NCBI RefSeq assembly: GCF_036563305.1
Contig: NZ_DATCMQ010000008.1
Span: 266,411-330,410, forward strand
DNA length: 64,000 bases
DNA from: Noviherbaspirillum sp036563305
GTDB lineage: Bacteria > Pseudomonadota > Gammaproteobacteria > Burkholderiales > Burkholderiaceae_D
Reading direction: 5' to 3'
Shown here: piece by piece, positions 35,236 to 44,742 of the stretch
How positions within the stretch are numbered: position 1 is the first letter of the stretch
Layout of the letters: each line of letters begins with the position of its first letter
The notes under the pieces: model-generated
Databases searched by the model: none
Seen by the model: the letters and a program-made list of their open reading frames with translations, nothing else
Told to the model about the DNA's origin: nothing
Made by a program: the position numbers and the translations under genes

Positions 35236-36726
35236 ATGATGCAGTCAACTTTCCCTCTACTCAGCCTCGCGATCTGGTGCCCGATCGCCTTCGGCCTGCT
35301 CGTCCTGGCAATCGGACGCGACAACAACCCCGGGCTGGTCCGCGGCGTATCGCTGGCAGGCTCCATCGCCAGCTTCCTGGTGACGATTCCCTTGTTCCTG
35401 CAGTTCGACAAGGCCGCCCACGGCATGCAGTTCGTCGAAAGGGCGTCGTGGATCGAGCGTTTCAACGTCGATTACTTCCTCGGCATCGACGGCATCTCGG
35501 TCTGGTTCGTGTTGCTGACCGCCTTCATCACCGTGATCGTCGTGATCGCCGGCTGGGAAGTCATCGAGAAGCGCGTCGCCCAGTACATGGGTGCCTTCCT
35601 GATCCTGTCGGGCCTGATGATCGGCGTGTTCTGCGCGCTCGATGGCCTGCTGTTCTATGTGTTCTTCGAGGCGACCCTGATTCCGATGTTCATCATCATC
35701 GGTGTCTGGGGCGGTCCGAACCGCGTCTACGCTGCGATCAAGTTTTTCCTCTACACGCTGCTTGGTTCGCTGCTGACCCTGGTCGCGCTGCTGTATCTCT
35801 ACTTCGGCGCGGGCGGCAGCTTCGACATTCTCGCCTGGCACAAGCTGCCGCTGCCGATGAATGCGCAGATCCTGATCTTCCTCGCCTTCTTCATGGCATT
35901 TGCCGTCAAGGTGCCGATGTGGCCGGTGCACACCTGGCTGCCGGATGCGCACGTCGAGGCGCCGACCGGCGGGTCGGTGGTGCTGGCGGCCATCATGCTG
36001 AAACTCGGCGCCTACGGTTTCCTGCGCTTCTCCCTGCCGATCGCGCCCGATGCCAGTCATGCAATGGCAGGTTTCATCATCACGCTGTCGCTGATCGCCG
36101 TGATCTATATCGGTCTGGTCGCCCTGGTGCAGGCCGACATGAAGAAACTGGTCGCGTATTCGTCGATCGCCCACATGGGTTTCGTCACCCTCGGCTTCTT
36201 CGTGTTCAATGCGATGGGGGTGCAGGGCGGCATCGTCCAGATGATTTCGCACGGTTTCGTCTCCGGCGCGATGTTCCTTTGCATCGGCGTGCTCTACGAC
36301 CGCATGCATTCGCGTCAGATCGCCGATTACGGCGGTGTGATCAACCGCATGCCGCGTTTTGCCGCATTCTTTGTGCTGTTCTCGCTTGCCAATGCCGGCC
36401 TGCCCGCAACCTCGGGATTCATCGGCGAGTTCATGGTGATCCTCGGCTCCGTGCAATACAACTTCTGGATCGGCATGCTGGCCGCAACTGCGCTGATCTT
36501 CGGTGCAGCCTATTCCCTGTGGCTGGTGAAGCGTGTGGTGTTCGGCGAGATCGGCAACAAGCACGTCGCGGAACTCCAGGACCTGAACGGCCGCGAATTC
36601 CTGATGCTCGGCATCCTCGCGATCGCGGTGCTGGCCATGGGACTGTACCCCGCGCCGGTAACCGACCTGATCCAGGTCTCGGTCGACGACCTGCTCAAGC
36701 ACGTCGCCGTCTCGAAACTGCCGTGA
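35236..36726 (+). CDS. nuoM: NADH-quinone oxidoreductase subunit M
   Basis: A 496-residue antiporter-like proton-pumping subunit with about 14 transmembrane helices. The channel Glu lies in YVFFEATLIPMFIIIG, and the Lys-bearing helix is AVKVPMWPVHTWLPDAHVEA. It lies between nuoL and nuoN. An ATG-ATG start leaves one residue of uncertainty. Confidence 0.96.
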   Translation: MMQSTFPLLSLAIWCPIAFGLLVLAIGRDNNPGLVRGVSLAGSIASFLVTIPLFLQFDKAAHGMQFVERASWIERFNVDYFLGIDGISVWFVLLTAFITVIVVIAGWEVIEKRVAQYMGAFLILSGLMIGVFCALDGLLFYVFFEATLIPMFIIIGVWGGPNRVYAAIKFFLYTLLGSLLTLVALLYLYFGAGGSFDILAWHKLPLPMNAQILIFLAFFMAFAVKVPMWPVHTWLPDAHVEAPTGGSVVLAAIMLKLGAYGFLRFSLPIAPDASHAMAGFIITLSLIAVIYIGLVALVQADMKKLVAYSSIAHMGFVTLGFFVFNAMGVQGGIVQMISHGFVSGAMFLCIGVLYDRMHSRQIADYGGVINRMPRFAAFFVLFSLANAGLPATSGFIGEFMVILGSVQYNFWIGMLAATALIFGAAYSLWLVKRVVFGEIGNKHVAELQDLNGREFLMLGILAIAVLAMGLYPAPVTDLIQVSVDDLLKHVAVSKLP

Positions 36727-36769
36727 GCGGCGAACGACATACTGAAGAACGCGTAATAGCGACAACGAC

Positions 36770-38251
36770 ATGGACAACCTGAACCTGGCGCCGGTGTATC
36801 CGGAAATCTTCCTGCTGATCGCCACCTCGGCGATCCTGCTGATCGACATGCACCTGACGGACGCAAAGCGGCACATCACCTATTTGCTGTCGCTGGCAAC
36901 ACTGCTGGTGTGTGGTGTCATGAGCGCAGCGCAGTTCAACGAGCCGACCACCTACGTGTTCAACAACATGTTCGTGTCGGACCCGATGTCCAGCCTGTTG
37001 AAGGTCTTTTGCTACCTGTCGGTCGGGATCACCATGATCTATTCGCGGCAGTATGCGACCGACCGCGGCATGCTTGGCAATACCATCGGCGGGGAATTCT
37101 ACGTGCTCGCGCTGTTCTCCCTGCTCGGTTCGATGGTCATGATCTCCGGGAACAATTTCCTGGTGATCTACCTCGGCCTCGAACTGATGACGCTCGCCCT
37201 GTACGCGCTGGTTGCACTGCGTCGCGGTAATACCGTATCCACCGAAGCGGCGATGAAATACTTTGTCCTGGGCGCCCTCGCGTCGGGCTTCCTGCTCTAC
37301 GGTATCTCCATGCTCTACGGCGCTACCGGTACGCTCGATCTCAACGAAGTCGCGGTCGAAGTGGCCAAGGGCACTGCCAATCGCACGGTGCTGGTGTTCG
37401 GCCTGGTATTCCTGGTCGCCGGACTCGCATTCAAGCTTAGCGCCGCACCGTTCCATATGTGGGTTCCCGATGTCTATACGGGTGCTCCGACCGCGGTCAC
37501 GCTGCTGATCGCCGCCACACCGAAGCTGGCTTCGTTCGCGATCACCATCCGCCTGCTGGTGGAAGGCCTGTTCCCGCTCGCGGTCGACTGGCAGCAGATG
37601 ATCCTGATGCTGGCCGTCCTGTCGATGGCGGTCGGTAACATCACGGCAATCGTCCAGACCAACCTCAAGCGCATGCTGGCCTACTCGACCATCGCGCAGA
37701 TGGGCTTCATGTTGCTCGGCATGCTGTCCAGCGTCTCCGAAGGCAATACATCGATGGCGGCCAACGGCTACAGCTCGGCGATGTTCTACGCCGTTGCCTA
37801 CGTCCTGACCACGCTCGGCACCTTCGGCGTGATGATGCTGCTGTCGCGCGCCGGATTCGAGGCCGAGAACATTGACGACCTGAAGGGCCTGAACCAGCGC
37901 AGCCCCTGGTTCGCGTTCGTGATGCTGATCCTGATGTTCTCGCTGACCGGCATTCCGCCGACGGTAGGCTTCTATGCGAAGCTGGCCGTCCTGCAGGCGC
38001 TGCTGAGCACTGGTCAGGTCTGGCTGGCAGTGGTATCCGTGCTGCTTTCGCTGATCGGCGCGTTCTACTACCTGCGCGTGGTGAAGGTCATGTACTTCGA
38101 TGATCCGGTCGACGAGACCAGGATCGTGGCGACCGGCGACATGCGCCTGACACTCGGCGCGAACGGCATCGCCGTGCTCGTGCTCGGCCTGCTGCCTGGT
38201 CCCCTGATGGCCCTGTGCGCGAGCGCCATCGTGCGTACCCTGGCAGCCTGA
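36770..38251 (+). CDS. nuoN: NADH-quinone oxidoreductase subunit N
   Basis: A 493-residue antiporter-like subunit with about 14 transmembrane helices. The conserved LGLELMTLALYALVA and FKLSAAPFHMWVPDVYTGAP segments are present. It is the last structural gene of the nuo operon. The DUF2818 gene begins eight bases after its stop. Confidence 0.96.
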   Translation: MDNLNLAPVYPEIFLLIATSAILLIDMHLTDAKRHITYLLSLATLLVCGVMSAAQFNEPTTYVFNNMFVSDPMSSLLKVFCYLSVGITMIYSRQYATDRGMLGNTIGGEFYVLALFSLLGSMVMISGNNFLVIYLGLELMTLALYALVALRRGNTVSTEAAMKYFVLGALASGFLLYGISMLYGATGTLDLNEVAVEVAKGTANRTVLVFGLVFLVAGLAFKLSAAPFHMWVPDVYTGAPTAVTLLIAATPKLASFAITIRLLVEGLFPLAVDWQQMILMLAVLSMAVGNITAIVQTNLKRMLAYSTIAQMGFMLLGMLSSVSEGNTSMAANGYSSAMFYAVAYVLTTLGTFGVMMLLSRAGFEAENIDDLKGLNQRSPWFAFVMLILMFSLTGIPPTVGFYAKLAVLQALLSTGQVWLAVVSVLLSLIGAFYYLRVVKVMYFDDPVDETRIVATGDMRLTLGANGIAVLVLGLLPGPLMALCASAIVRTLAA

Positions 38252-38259
38252 ACGGGCCG

Positions 38260-38565
38260 GTGGACGTCTCTCTATCCAGCTGGTTTGTCATCATGTTGGC
38301 GGCGCTCGCCGCCAACATGCCCTTCATGAACGAGCGCTTGTTCCTGGTCGTGCCGCTCGCGGGCGACAGCAAGGGAATCTGGCTGCGCCTGCTCGAGCTC
38401 GGGCTGCTTTACGCGCTGGTGCTCGGCGTGGCGTGGCTGCTTGAGGGGCGCATCGGCAACGTCTTCCCGCAGCGCTGGGAATTCTACGCAATCACCATCT
38501 GCCTCTTCATCGTTGCCGCCTATCCCGGCTTCGTCTATCGCTACCTGCGCAAAAAGCACGCTTGA
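38260..38565 (+). CDS. DUF2818 small membrane protein
   Basis: About 101 residues with three hydrophobic segments and a basic C-terminus (YRYLRKKHA). The sequence FVIMLAALAANMPFMNER matches the DUF2818 family, which I recall sitting directly after nuoN in betaproteobacteria. That suggests, without proof, a role in complex I assembly or function. The GTG at 38260 gives the family length; an ATG 45 bases earlier overlaps nuoN. Confidence 0.8.
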   Translation: MDVSLSSWFVIMLAALAANMPFMNERLFLVVPLAGDSKGIWLRLLELGLLYALVLGVAWLLEGRIGNVFPQRWEFYAITICLFIVAAYPGFVYRYLRKKHA

Positions 38566-38632
38566 CGTGCTGTAAGGCAGGCGGTCCGCCGCGGCTTACA
38601 ATACGTCGAATTTTCCTGCCAGGAGTCTTGAC

Positions 38633-39187
38633 GTGGATTTGCACCTGAAAGAAACCCAACTCGACAGCGAGGTCGCCTACGACGGCCATTTCCTGAAGGT
38701 CCAGCGCGATGGCGTGCGCCTGCCCGACGGCACGCGGTCCAAGCGCGAATACATCAAGCACCCCGGCGCCGTGGCGATCCTGCCGGTGTTCGAGGACGGC
38801 AGGATTCTCCTGGAACGGCAGTTCCGGTATCCGCTTCAGGCAGTGTTCATCGAATTCCCCGCCGGGAAGATCGATCCTGACGAAGATCCGCTCGACTGCG
38901 CGAAGCGGGAATTGCAGGAGGAGACGGGCTACACCGCACAGGAATGGCGCTTCGCCTGCACCATCCACAATGCGATCGCCTATTCCGACGAGCACCTCGA
39001 CCTGTACGTGGCGCGCGGCCTGACCGCCGGCGAATGCAAGCTCGACGAAGGCGAGTTCCTCGAGACCTTTACCGCGACCGTGCCTGAGATGCTGCAATGG
39101 ATACGGGAAGGGAAGATCACCGACGTCAAGACGGTGATTGGCACCTTCTGGCTCGAGAAGATGCTGGCCGGGGAATGGAAGCTTTAA
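38633..39187 (+). CDS. NUDIX hydrolase, ADP-ribose pyrophosphatase type
   Basis: A 184-residue protein with a complete NUDIX box, G-x5-E-x7-REL-x-EETGY, at about residues 82-104. The preceding strand AVAILPVFEDGRILLERQFRYP is typical of NudF-like enzymes that split ADP-ribose into AMP and ribose 5-phosphate. The start is GTG with AGGAG upstream. It follows DUF2818 by 67 bases and probably has its own promoter. Other nucleotide-sugar substrates are possible. Confidence 0.9.
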   Translation: MDLHLKETQLDSEVAYDGHFLKVQRDGVRLPDGTRSKREYIKHPGAVAILPVFEDGRILLERQFRYPLQAVFIEFPAGKIDPDEDPLDCAKRELQEETGYTAQEWRFACTIHNAIAYSDEHLDLYVARGLTAGECKLDEGEFLETFTATVPEMLQWIREGKITDVKTVIGTFWLEKMLAGEWKL

Positions 39188-39534
39188 GCCGGGTCCACCG
39201 GCCGCCGCGCGCCGCCCCCTGAACCGATATCTGCGCGATCGGCCATCGACAGATCGACCGGTCGGCCACTACGGACAGGCGCGCTGTAGCGGTGGTTCGC
39301 GCGGTGCCGCCGGTCCGGCGATCGCTGCAACGACCTGCACTGTCGTCAGCCGCATCCACGCTATTGCCGCCGCCGCGTATGCCGAGCGGCGCGCTACCCG
39401 GTGCCGGCATGTCCGGCCGCCGTGGCATGGCGAGCGCGGTCCCGCCAGCCATGCAGCGATCACGGAGGACACGGGGACCTGCCATCCAATGAAAAACGCC
39501 CCCGGTCGGGGGCGTTCGCGCCATGGCAGGCTTC
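39188..39534. other. 347-bp intergenic region between convergent genes
   Basis: This gap lies between the NUDIX gene (plus) and ETF-QO (minus). It is GC-rich, with several short open frames on both strands that lack ribosome binding sites and family similarity. The only feature I can support is the ETF-QO terminator at its right end. Confidence 0.6.
39492..39515 (-). terminator. Intrinsic terminator of ETF-QO
   Basis: On the minus strand, AACGCCCCCG and CGGGGGCGTT form a stem with a very small loop and are followed by a T-run. Confidence 0.85.
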
Positions 39535-41211
39535 TTACATGTTCGGATAGTTCGGACCGCCGCCGCCTTCCGGCGTCACCCATACGATGTTCTGGGTCGG
39601 GTCCTTGATATCGCAGGTCTTGCAATGCACGCAGTTCTGCGCATTGATCTGCAGGCGGTCGTCGCCGGCATCGTTCTTCACGTATTCATACACGCCGGCG
39701 GGGCAGTAGCGCTGTTCCGGACCCGCATACTTGTGCAGGTTGATGTTGACCGGCACCGACGGATCCTTCAGCGTCAGGTGGGCGGGCTGTTCCTCGGCGT
39801 GATTGGTGTTCGAGATGAACACCGACGACAGCCGGTCGAAGGTCAGCTTGCCGTCCGGCTTCGGATAGACGATGGGCTTGAATTCGGACGCCGGGCGCAG
39901 GCATTCATGGTCCGCGTGCTTGTGCTTCAGGGTCCACGGCGCCTTGCCGCCGAAAACGACCTGGTCGATGCCGACCATCAGCGTGCCGCTGTACAGCCCC
40001 CTGGCCATGAACGGCTTGAAGTTGCGCGCCTTGTAAAGCTCCTCGTGCAGCCAGGACTTCTTGAATGCCTCCGGATACGCGATCAGCTCGTCGTGCTGTC
40101 GGCTCTCGCCCAGGGCGGCAAAGGCCGCTTCGGCCGCCAGCATGCCGGTCTTCATTGCAGCGTGGCTGCCCTTGATGCGGGACGCGTTCAGAAAGCCGGC
40201 GTCGCAGCCGAGCAGAACACCGCCCGGAAAAGTGAGCTTCGGCAGCGACTGCAGGCCGCCGGCGGTAATCGCCCGCGCGCCGTAGGAGATGCGCTTGCCG
40301 CCCTCGAAGAACTTGCGGATTTCCGGATGCGTCTTGTAGCGCTGGAATTCCTCGTAGGGCGACAGGTACGGATTCTGGTATGACAGGCCAACCACGTAGC
40401 CCACCGCAACCTGGTTATTCTCGAGGTGATAGAGGAAGGAACCGCCGTAGGTATCGGCATCGAGCGGCCAGCCCGCCGTATGGATGACCAGGCCCGGCTG
40501 GTGCATCTTCGGATCGATCTCCCACAGCTCCTTGATGCCGATCGCGTAGGTCTGCGGATCCTTGCCGTTGTTGAGGTCGAATTTTTCCATCAGGTGGCGG
40601 CCGAGATGGCCACGCGAACCTTCGGCGAACAGCGTGTACTTCGCATGCAGTTCCATCCCGAGCTGAAAGGCATCGGTCGGATTTCCGTGGCGATCCACAC
40701 CCATGTTTCCGGTGGCGACGCCCTTCACACTGCCGTCTTCGTTGTACAGCACCTCCGCGGCGGGGAAGCCGGGGAAAATCTCCACGCCGAGGTTCTCGGC
40801 CTGCTGCCCGAGCCAGCGTACCACGTTAGCGAGCGAGATCACATAGTTGCCGTGGTTCTGGAAGCAGGCGGGCAGCATCCATCCGGGCGTCTTGTAGGCC
40901 TTGGTCTCGGAAAGGAACAGGAAACGGTCTTCGGTGACCTCGGTATTAAGCGGCGCGCCGAGCTCTTTCCAGTTCGGGAACAGCTCGTTGATGGCGATGG
41001 GATCCATGACAGCGCCGGACAGGATATGCGCGCCGACCTCGCTGCCTTTCTCGAGTACGCAGACCGAGACTTCACGGCCCTGCTCGGCAGCCAGCTGCTT
41101 CAGACGGATCGCCGCCGACAGGCCGCCGGGACCGCCCCCGACAATCACCACGTCGTATTCCATTGCTTCGCGCGGGCCGTATTGCTCTACGAGATTCTGG
41201 GTCTGCGTCAT
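39535..41211 (-). CDS. Electron transfer flavoprotein-ubiquinone oxidoreductase
   Basis: A 558-residue membrane-associated flavoprotein that passes electrons from reduced ETF (fatty-acid and amino-acid oxidation) to ubiquinone. The FAD fingerprint is VVIVGGGPGGLSAAIRL near residue 25. The C-terminal [4Fe-4S] site has Cys in CPAGVYEY and CVHCKTCDIKDP. The length matches the family. GGTGAGAG precedes the ATG. It is divergent from an SDR-thioesterase pair in a region of acyl-CoA metabolism. Confidence 0.96.
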   Translation of the reverse strand: MTQTQNLVEQYGPREAMEYDVVIVGGGPGGLSAAIRLKQLAAEQGREVSVCVLEKGSEVGAHILSGAVMDPIAINELFPNWKELGAPLNTEVTEDRFLFLSETKAYKTPGWMLPACFQNHGNYVISLANVVRWLGQQAENLGVEIFPGFPAAEVLYNEDGSVKGVATGNMGVDRHGNPTDAFQLGMELHAKYTLFAEGSRGHLGRHLMEKFDLNNGKDPQTYAIGIKELWEIDPKMHQPGLVIHTAGWPLDADTYGGSFLYHLENNQVAVGYVVGLSYQNPYLSPYEEFQRYKTHPEIRKFFEGGKRISYGARAITAGGLQSLPKLTFPGGVLLGCDAGFLNASRIKGSHAAMKTGMLAAEAAFAALGESRQHDELIAYPEAFKKSWLHEELYKARNFKPFMARGLYSGTLMVGIDQVVFGGKAPWTLKHKHADHECLRPASEFKPIVYPKPDGKLTFDRLSSVFISNTNHAEEQPAHLTLKDPSVPVNINLHKYAGPEQRYCPAGVYEYVKNDAGDDRLQINAQNCVHCKTCDIKDPTQNIVWVTPEGGGGPNYPNM

Positions 41212-41365
41212 GCTCTCACCAAGGTTAGAAAAATTTTCGAACGAACGTGCTAATTGTCGTGGATTTTAGGCGAGAATGCTAGTAGATGCCTTGCTCTAAA
41301 TGGTGCAATCATACCTTTCCGGGCGGGCCAAAGGCACTTTTGACAGATAACGAGAAGGAGGAGTG

Positions 41366-42142
41366 GTGGGAATCGAACTGAATCTCGAAGGCAAGATCGC
41401 GCTGGTCACCGGCGCTTCCAGCGGACTCGGCGCCCGCTTTGCACGCATCCTGTCCCAGGCCGGCGCCCAGGTGGTGCTGGCATCCCGGCGAGTGGAGCGC
41501 CTGAAGGAGCTGCGGGCGGAGATCGAGGCGGGTGGCGGAGCGGCCCACGTGGTCGCGCTCGACGTCACCGACTACGCCAGCATCAAGGCGGCCATCGCCC
41601 ATGCCGAGACGGAAGCCGGCCCGATCGACATCCTGGTGAACAATTCCGGAGTCTCGACCACCCAGCGCCTGGTCGACGTCACGCCGGAGGACTATGCCTA
41701 CGTGATGGACACCAACCAGCGCGGCGCCTTTTTCGTCGCCCAGGAGACGGCCAAGCGGATGATCGCCCGCTCCAAGGGGGACCCCAGGAAGCAGCATCGC
41801 ATCATCAACATCGCCTCGGTCGCAGGCCTGCGGGTACTGCCGCAGATCGGCATCTACTGCATGAGCAAGGCGGCCGTCGTCCATATGACGAAATCGATGG
41901 CAGTGGAATGGGGGCGCTACGGCATCAACGTCAACGCGATCTGCCCGGGCTACATCACGACCGAGATCAATGAAGCGCATTTCCAGACCGAGCAAGGCCA
42001 GCAACTGATCTCGATGTTGCCGCGCAAGCGCCTCGGCCAGCCGGAAGACCTGGACGGCCTGCTGCTGCTGTTGGCGGCGGACGAGTCGCGCTTCATGAAC
42101 GGCGCGATCATCACCGCCGACGACGGCATGGCCGCCTACTGA
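41366..42142 (+). CDS. Short-chain dehydrogenase/reductase
   Basis: A 258-residue classical SDR. The cofactor motif TGASSGLG lies near the N-terminus. NNSGVS replaces the usual NNAG. The catalytic Ser is in NIASVAG and the Tyr-x3-Lys in YCMSKAA, with the PG motif after it. Tandem GTG codons make the start ambiguous; AAGGAGG spacing favours 41366 over 41363. It lies four bases before a thioesterase gene, suggesting work on acyl-CoA or hydroxyacyl substrates. The substrate is unknown. Confidence 0.88.
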   Translation: MGIELNLEGKIALVTGASSGLGARFARILSQAGAQVVLASRRVERLKELRAEIEAGGGAAHVVALDVTDYASIKAAIAHAETEAGPIDILVNNSGVSTTQRLVDVTPEDYAYVMDTNQRGAFFVAQETAKRMIARSKGDPRKQHRIINIASVAGLRVLPQIGIYCMSKAAVVHMTKSMAVEWGRYGINVNAICPGYITTEINEAHFQTEQGQQLISMLPRKRLGQPEDLDGLLLLLAADESRFMNGAIITADDGMAAY

Positions 42143-42146
42143 CGCC

Positions 42147-42563
42147 ATGGCCGAACGGAAACTGGTACACGCGACGCGGATGATGATCCGCTGGGGCGAC
42201 ATGGACGCCATGGGCCACGTCAACAACACCGTCTATTTTCGGTATCTCGAGCAGGCGCGCATCGAGTGGTTCACCGCGGCCGGCATTGAGCCCGATCCGC
42301 TGGGCGAGGGCCCGGTCATCATCAACGCGCGCTGCACATTCATACGCCAGCTGAAATATCCCGGCGAGATCGAGGTCCGGACCTATGCGGGCGAAGCCGG
42401 AAGGTCCAGCTTCGAAACCTGGCAGGAGATCCGGCGGGTCGACACACCCGGGGTGCTTGCTGCAGAGGGTGGGGCAAAGGTGGTGTGGGTCGATTTTCCG
42501 AAGGAAAAGTCGGCACCGCTGCCCGATCATGTGCGCGCGCTGCTTCCTCCGGCGGGGGCCTGA
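42147..42563 (+). CDS. Acyl-CoA thioesterase, hotdog fold (4HBT family)
   Basis: A 138-residue protein with the 4-hydroxybenzoyl-CoA thioesterase fold. The active-site Asp lies in RWGDMDAMGHVNNTVYFRYLE split over about residues 14-35. It hydrolyses acyl-CoA thioesters. It is coupled to the SDR with a four-base gap and is convergent with the LuxR gene, whose stop lies two bases away. Confidence 0.87.
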   Translation: MAERKLVHATRMMIRWGDMDAMGHVNNTVYFRYLEQARIEWFTAAGIEPDPLGEGPVIINARCTFIRQLKYPGEIEVRTYAGEAGRSSFETWQEIRRVDTPGVLAAEGGAKVVWVDFPKEKSAPLPDHVRALLPPAGA

Positions 42564-42564
42564 G

Positions 42565-43122
42565 TCAGTTCGCCACGCCGACCAGCCGGTGGACGAGCTC
42601 GCTGGAGGTCGCCGCCGAGAACTTGCGCATCAGCTTGGCCCGGTGCATCTCCACCGTCCGCGGGCTGAGGCCGACCTGGCGCGCAATCAGCTTGCTCGTC
42701 TTGCCTTCCACCAGCAGGGCGGCAATCTCGCGCTCGCGGGGCGTCAGCTCGGCGGTGACCGGTCGCTTGGCGCTCAGGTCCTCGAAGGTCCAGATACCCG
42801 CAGCATGAGGGTCATCATGGATCAAGGAACGGCCACTGACATGGCACCAGAATAAGTCCTGGTTCATGCGTTTCATGATGCGTTCATCCGAGTAGTGGCC
42901 CTTGGCGCTCATGATCGGGACGATCCGGGCGCCGGTGCGCTCGAATTCGTCGACACTCGGATAGAGCACGCTGAGCGACTGGCCCACGAGGTCCTGTGGC
43001 CGGTAACCGAACATGGTCCCCAGCGCGGCGTTGCACGCATGGATGACGCGATGCTGGGACACGCACATGCCGACTGGCGCGTTCTGGAAGATGGTCTCGT
43101 AGTTTATTGTCAGTGCGCTCAT
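42565..43122 (-). CDS. PAS-LuxR transcriptional regulator
   Basis: A 185-residue protein. An N-terminal PAS domain (about residues 5-110, APVGMCVSQHRVIHACNAALG) is followed by a C-terminal LuxR/FixJ-type helix-turn-helix (LTPREREIAALLVEGKTSKLIA and SPRTVEMHRAKLMRKF). There is no receiver domain, so it probably senses a small molecule through PAS. The ATG giving MSALTINYE was chosen because the open frame beyond it runs antisense to scoA. It is divergent from scoAB and is the natural candidate to control it. Confidence 0.87.
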   Translation of the reverse strand: MSALTINYETIFQNAPVGMCVSQHRVIHACNAALGTMFGYRPQDLVGQSLSVLYPSVDEFERTGARIVPIMSAKGHYSDERIMKRMNQDLFWCHVSGRSLIHDDPHAAGIWTFEDLSAKRPVTAELTPREREIAALLVEGKTSKLIARQVGLSPRTVEMHRAKLMRKFSAATSSELVHRLVGVAN

Positions 43123-43152
43123 AATTTCCGCGGCGCCTTTGTCCCGAAAGTT

Positions 43153-43164
43153 CGTATTTTTACG
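43153..43164. promoter_or_regulatory. Small palindrome upstream of scoA
   Basis: CGTA-TTTT-TACG lies immediately upstream of the predicted scoA -35 box, in the position expected for an activator site. Confidence 0.35.
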
Positions 43165-43167
43165 GTA

Positions 43168-43197
43168 TTGCGCCTGTGTAGTCCACCATCTTATGCT
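43168..43197 (+). promoter_or_regulatory. Predicted promoter of scoAB
   Basis: TTGCGC at 43168-43173 and TATGCT at 43192-43197 (18-base spacer; 17 if read as TTATGC). Confidence 0.45.
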
Positions 43198-43284
43198 GGC
43201 AGGCACGTCAAAAGAGCATTCCCGTGCATTTTCCAAACAGAGCAAGTGCCGAGGAATGGACATCAACTCAAGAAGAGGAGCGGT

Positions 43285-43983
43285 ATGAACAAAGTTTATC
43301 CGGACGCCGCCAGCGCCCTGGCCGGCATCGTCAAGGACGGACAGACGATCGCCGTCGGCGGATTCGGCCTGTGCGGCATTCCCGAGGCGCTGATCGCGGC
43401 GCTGCGCGATTCCGGGGTCAAGGACCTCACGGCGATCTCCAACAACGCCGGGGTGGACGGATTCGGGCTCGGCCAGTTGCTCGCCACCCGGCAGATCCGC
43501 AAGATGATTTCCTCCTACGTGGGTGAGAACAAGGAATTCGAACGGCAGTACCTGGCCGGCGAACTGGAGCTGGAGTTCACGCCCCAGGGCACGCTGGCGG
43601 AAAAGCTGCGCGCCGGCGGCGCCGGGATCCCGGCATTCTTCACCAAGACCGGTGTCGGCACCATCGTTGCCGAGGGCAAGGAGGTACGCGAGTTCGACGG
43701 CGAGCGCTACGTGATGGAGCGCTCCCTGGTGGCGGACGTCTCCCTGGTCAAGGCCTACATGGCCGACAAGGTCGGCAATCTGGTATTCCGCAAGACTGCG
43801 CGCAACTTCAATCCGAACGTGGCCATGGCCGGCAAGATTACCGTGGTCGAGGTCGAGAAGCTGGTGGAGACCGGCGAGATCGACCCGGACCAGGTTCATA
43901 CCCCGGGCATCTTCGTGCATCGCATCGTCGTCAATGCGACGCCGGAGAAGCGCATCGAACAACGCACCACGCGTGCAAAGTAA
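43285..43983 (+). CDS. scoA: 3-oxoacid CoA-transferase subunit A
   Basis: A 232-residue alpha subunit of succinyl-CoA:3-ketoacid CoA-transferase. The glycine-rich CoA loop is VGGFGLCGIPEALIAAL, and the conserved FTPQGTLAEKLRAGGAGIPAF follows. With ScoB it moves CoA from succinyl-CoA to acetoacetate. GAGGAG lies upstream of the ATG. A longer frame from 42895 runs antisense to the LuxR gene and is rejected. scoB follows after 14 bases. Confidence 0.93.
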   Translation: MNKVYPDAASALAGIVKDGQTIAVGGFGLCGIPEALIAALRDSGVKDLTAISNNAGVDGFGLGQLLATRQIRKMISSYVGENKEFERQYLAGELELEFTPQGTLAEKLRAGGAGIPAFFTKTGVGTIVAEGKEVREFDGERYVMERSLVADVSLVKAYMADKVGNLVFRKTARNFNPNVAMAGKITVVEVEKLVETGEIDPDQVHTPGIFVHRIVVNATPEKRIEQRTTRAK

Positions 43984-43997
43984 GGGGGAGAACGAAC

Positions 43998-44654
43998 ATG
44001 GCATGGACTCGTGATGAAATGGCTGCCCGCGCAGCGAAGGAACTGCAGGACGGCTTCTATGTGAACCTCGGCATCGGCCTGCCGACGCTGGTTGCCAATT
44101 ACGTGCCGGAGGATATCGAGGTGTGGCTGCAATCGGAGAACGGCCTGCTCGGCATCGGTCCCTTCCCGACCGAGGATGCGGTCGACGCCGACCTGATCAA
44201 CGCCGGCAAGCAGACCGTCACCGCGCTGCGCGGTTCTTCCTTCTTCAGTTCGGCGGATTCGTTTGCAATGATCCGGGGTGGCAAGATCAATATCGCCATT
44301 CTCGGCGCGATGCAGGTCAGCGAGAAGGGCGACCTGGCGAACTGGATGATCCCGGGGAAGATGGTCAAGGGCATGGGCGGCGCCATGGATCTCGTGGCCG
44401 GCGTCGGCCGGGTCGTCGTCCTGATGGAGCACGTGGCCAAGGCCAAGGACGGCACGACGTCGCACAAGATCCTGAAGAAATGCGACCTGCCGTTGACCGG
44501 CGTCGGCGTCGTCAACCGCATCATTTCCGACCTGGGTGTCATCGATGTGACGCCCTCCGGCCTCAAGCTGGTTGAACTCGCTCCTGGCGTCACCCGGGAA
44601 GAGATTCTCGAGAAGACAGGCGCTCAACTGGATGTGAGCGGCGTACCGGCCTGA
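43998..44654 (+). CDS. scoB: 3-oxoacid CoA-transferase subunit B
   Basis: A 218-residue beta subunit carrying the catalytic Glu in QSENGLLGIGPFP (about residue 51), which forms the glutamyl-CoA intermediate. The N-terminal NLGIGLPTLVANYV segment is typical. The stop is followed by a strong terminator shared with the convergent 3-hydroxybutyrate dehydrogenase gene. Confidence 0.94.
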   Translation: MAWTRDEMAARAAKELQDGFYVNLGIGLPTLVANYVPEDIEVWLQSENGLLGIGPFPTEDAVDADLINAGKQTVTALRGSSFFSSADSFAMIRGGKINIAILGAMQVSEKGDLANWMIPGKMVKGMGGAMDLVAGVGRVVVLMEHVAKAKDGTTSHKILKKCDLPLTGVGVVNRIISDLGVIDVTPSGLKLVELAPGVTREEILEKTGAQLDVSGVPA

Positions 44655-44670
44655 ATGCAAGGCCCATGAA

Positions 44671-44704
44671 AAAACGGCGCCCGGTTTTCCCGGGCGCCGT
44701 TTTG
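44671..44704. terminator. Bidirectional terminator between scoB and bdhA
   Basis: AAAACGGCGCCCGG pairs with CCGGGCGCCGTTTT around a five-base T-rich loop, symmetric for both strands. Confidence 0.92.
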
Positions 44705-44742
44705 CGTTTCGGGGGCAGCTTCCTGCCCCTGGCTGGCCGCAC

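Noticed and set aside
39126..39608. Overlapping open frames on both strands between the NUDIX gene and ETF-QO
   Set aside because: No ribosome binding sites, no family similarity, low-complexity Arg/Ala/Pro composition typical of GC-rich shadow frames.
42565..44004. A single 479-codon minus-strand frame spanning the LuxR gene and antisense to scoA
   Set aside because: Only the last 185 codons show PAS and LuxR domains; the rest is antisense to the well-supported scoA gene.
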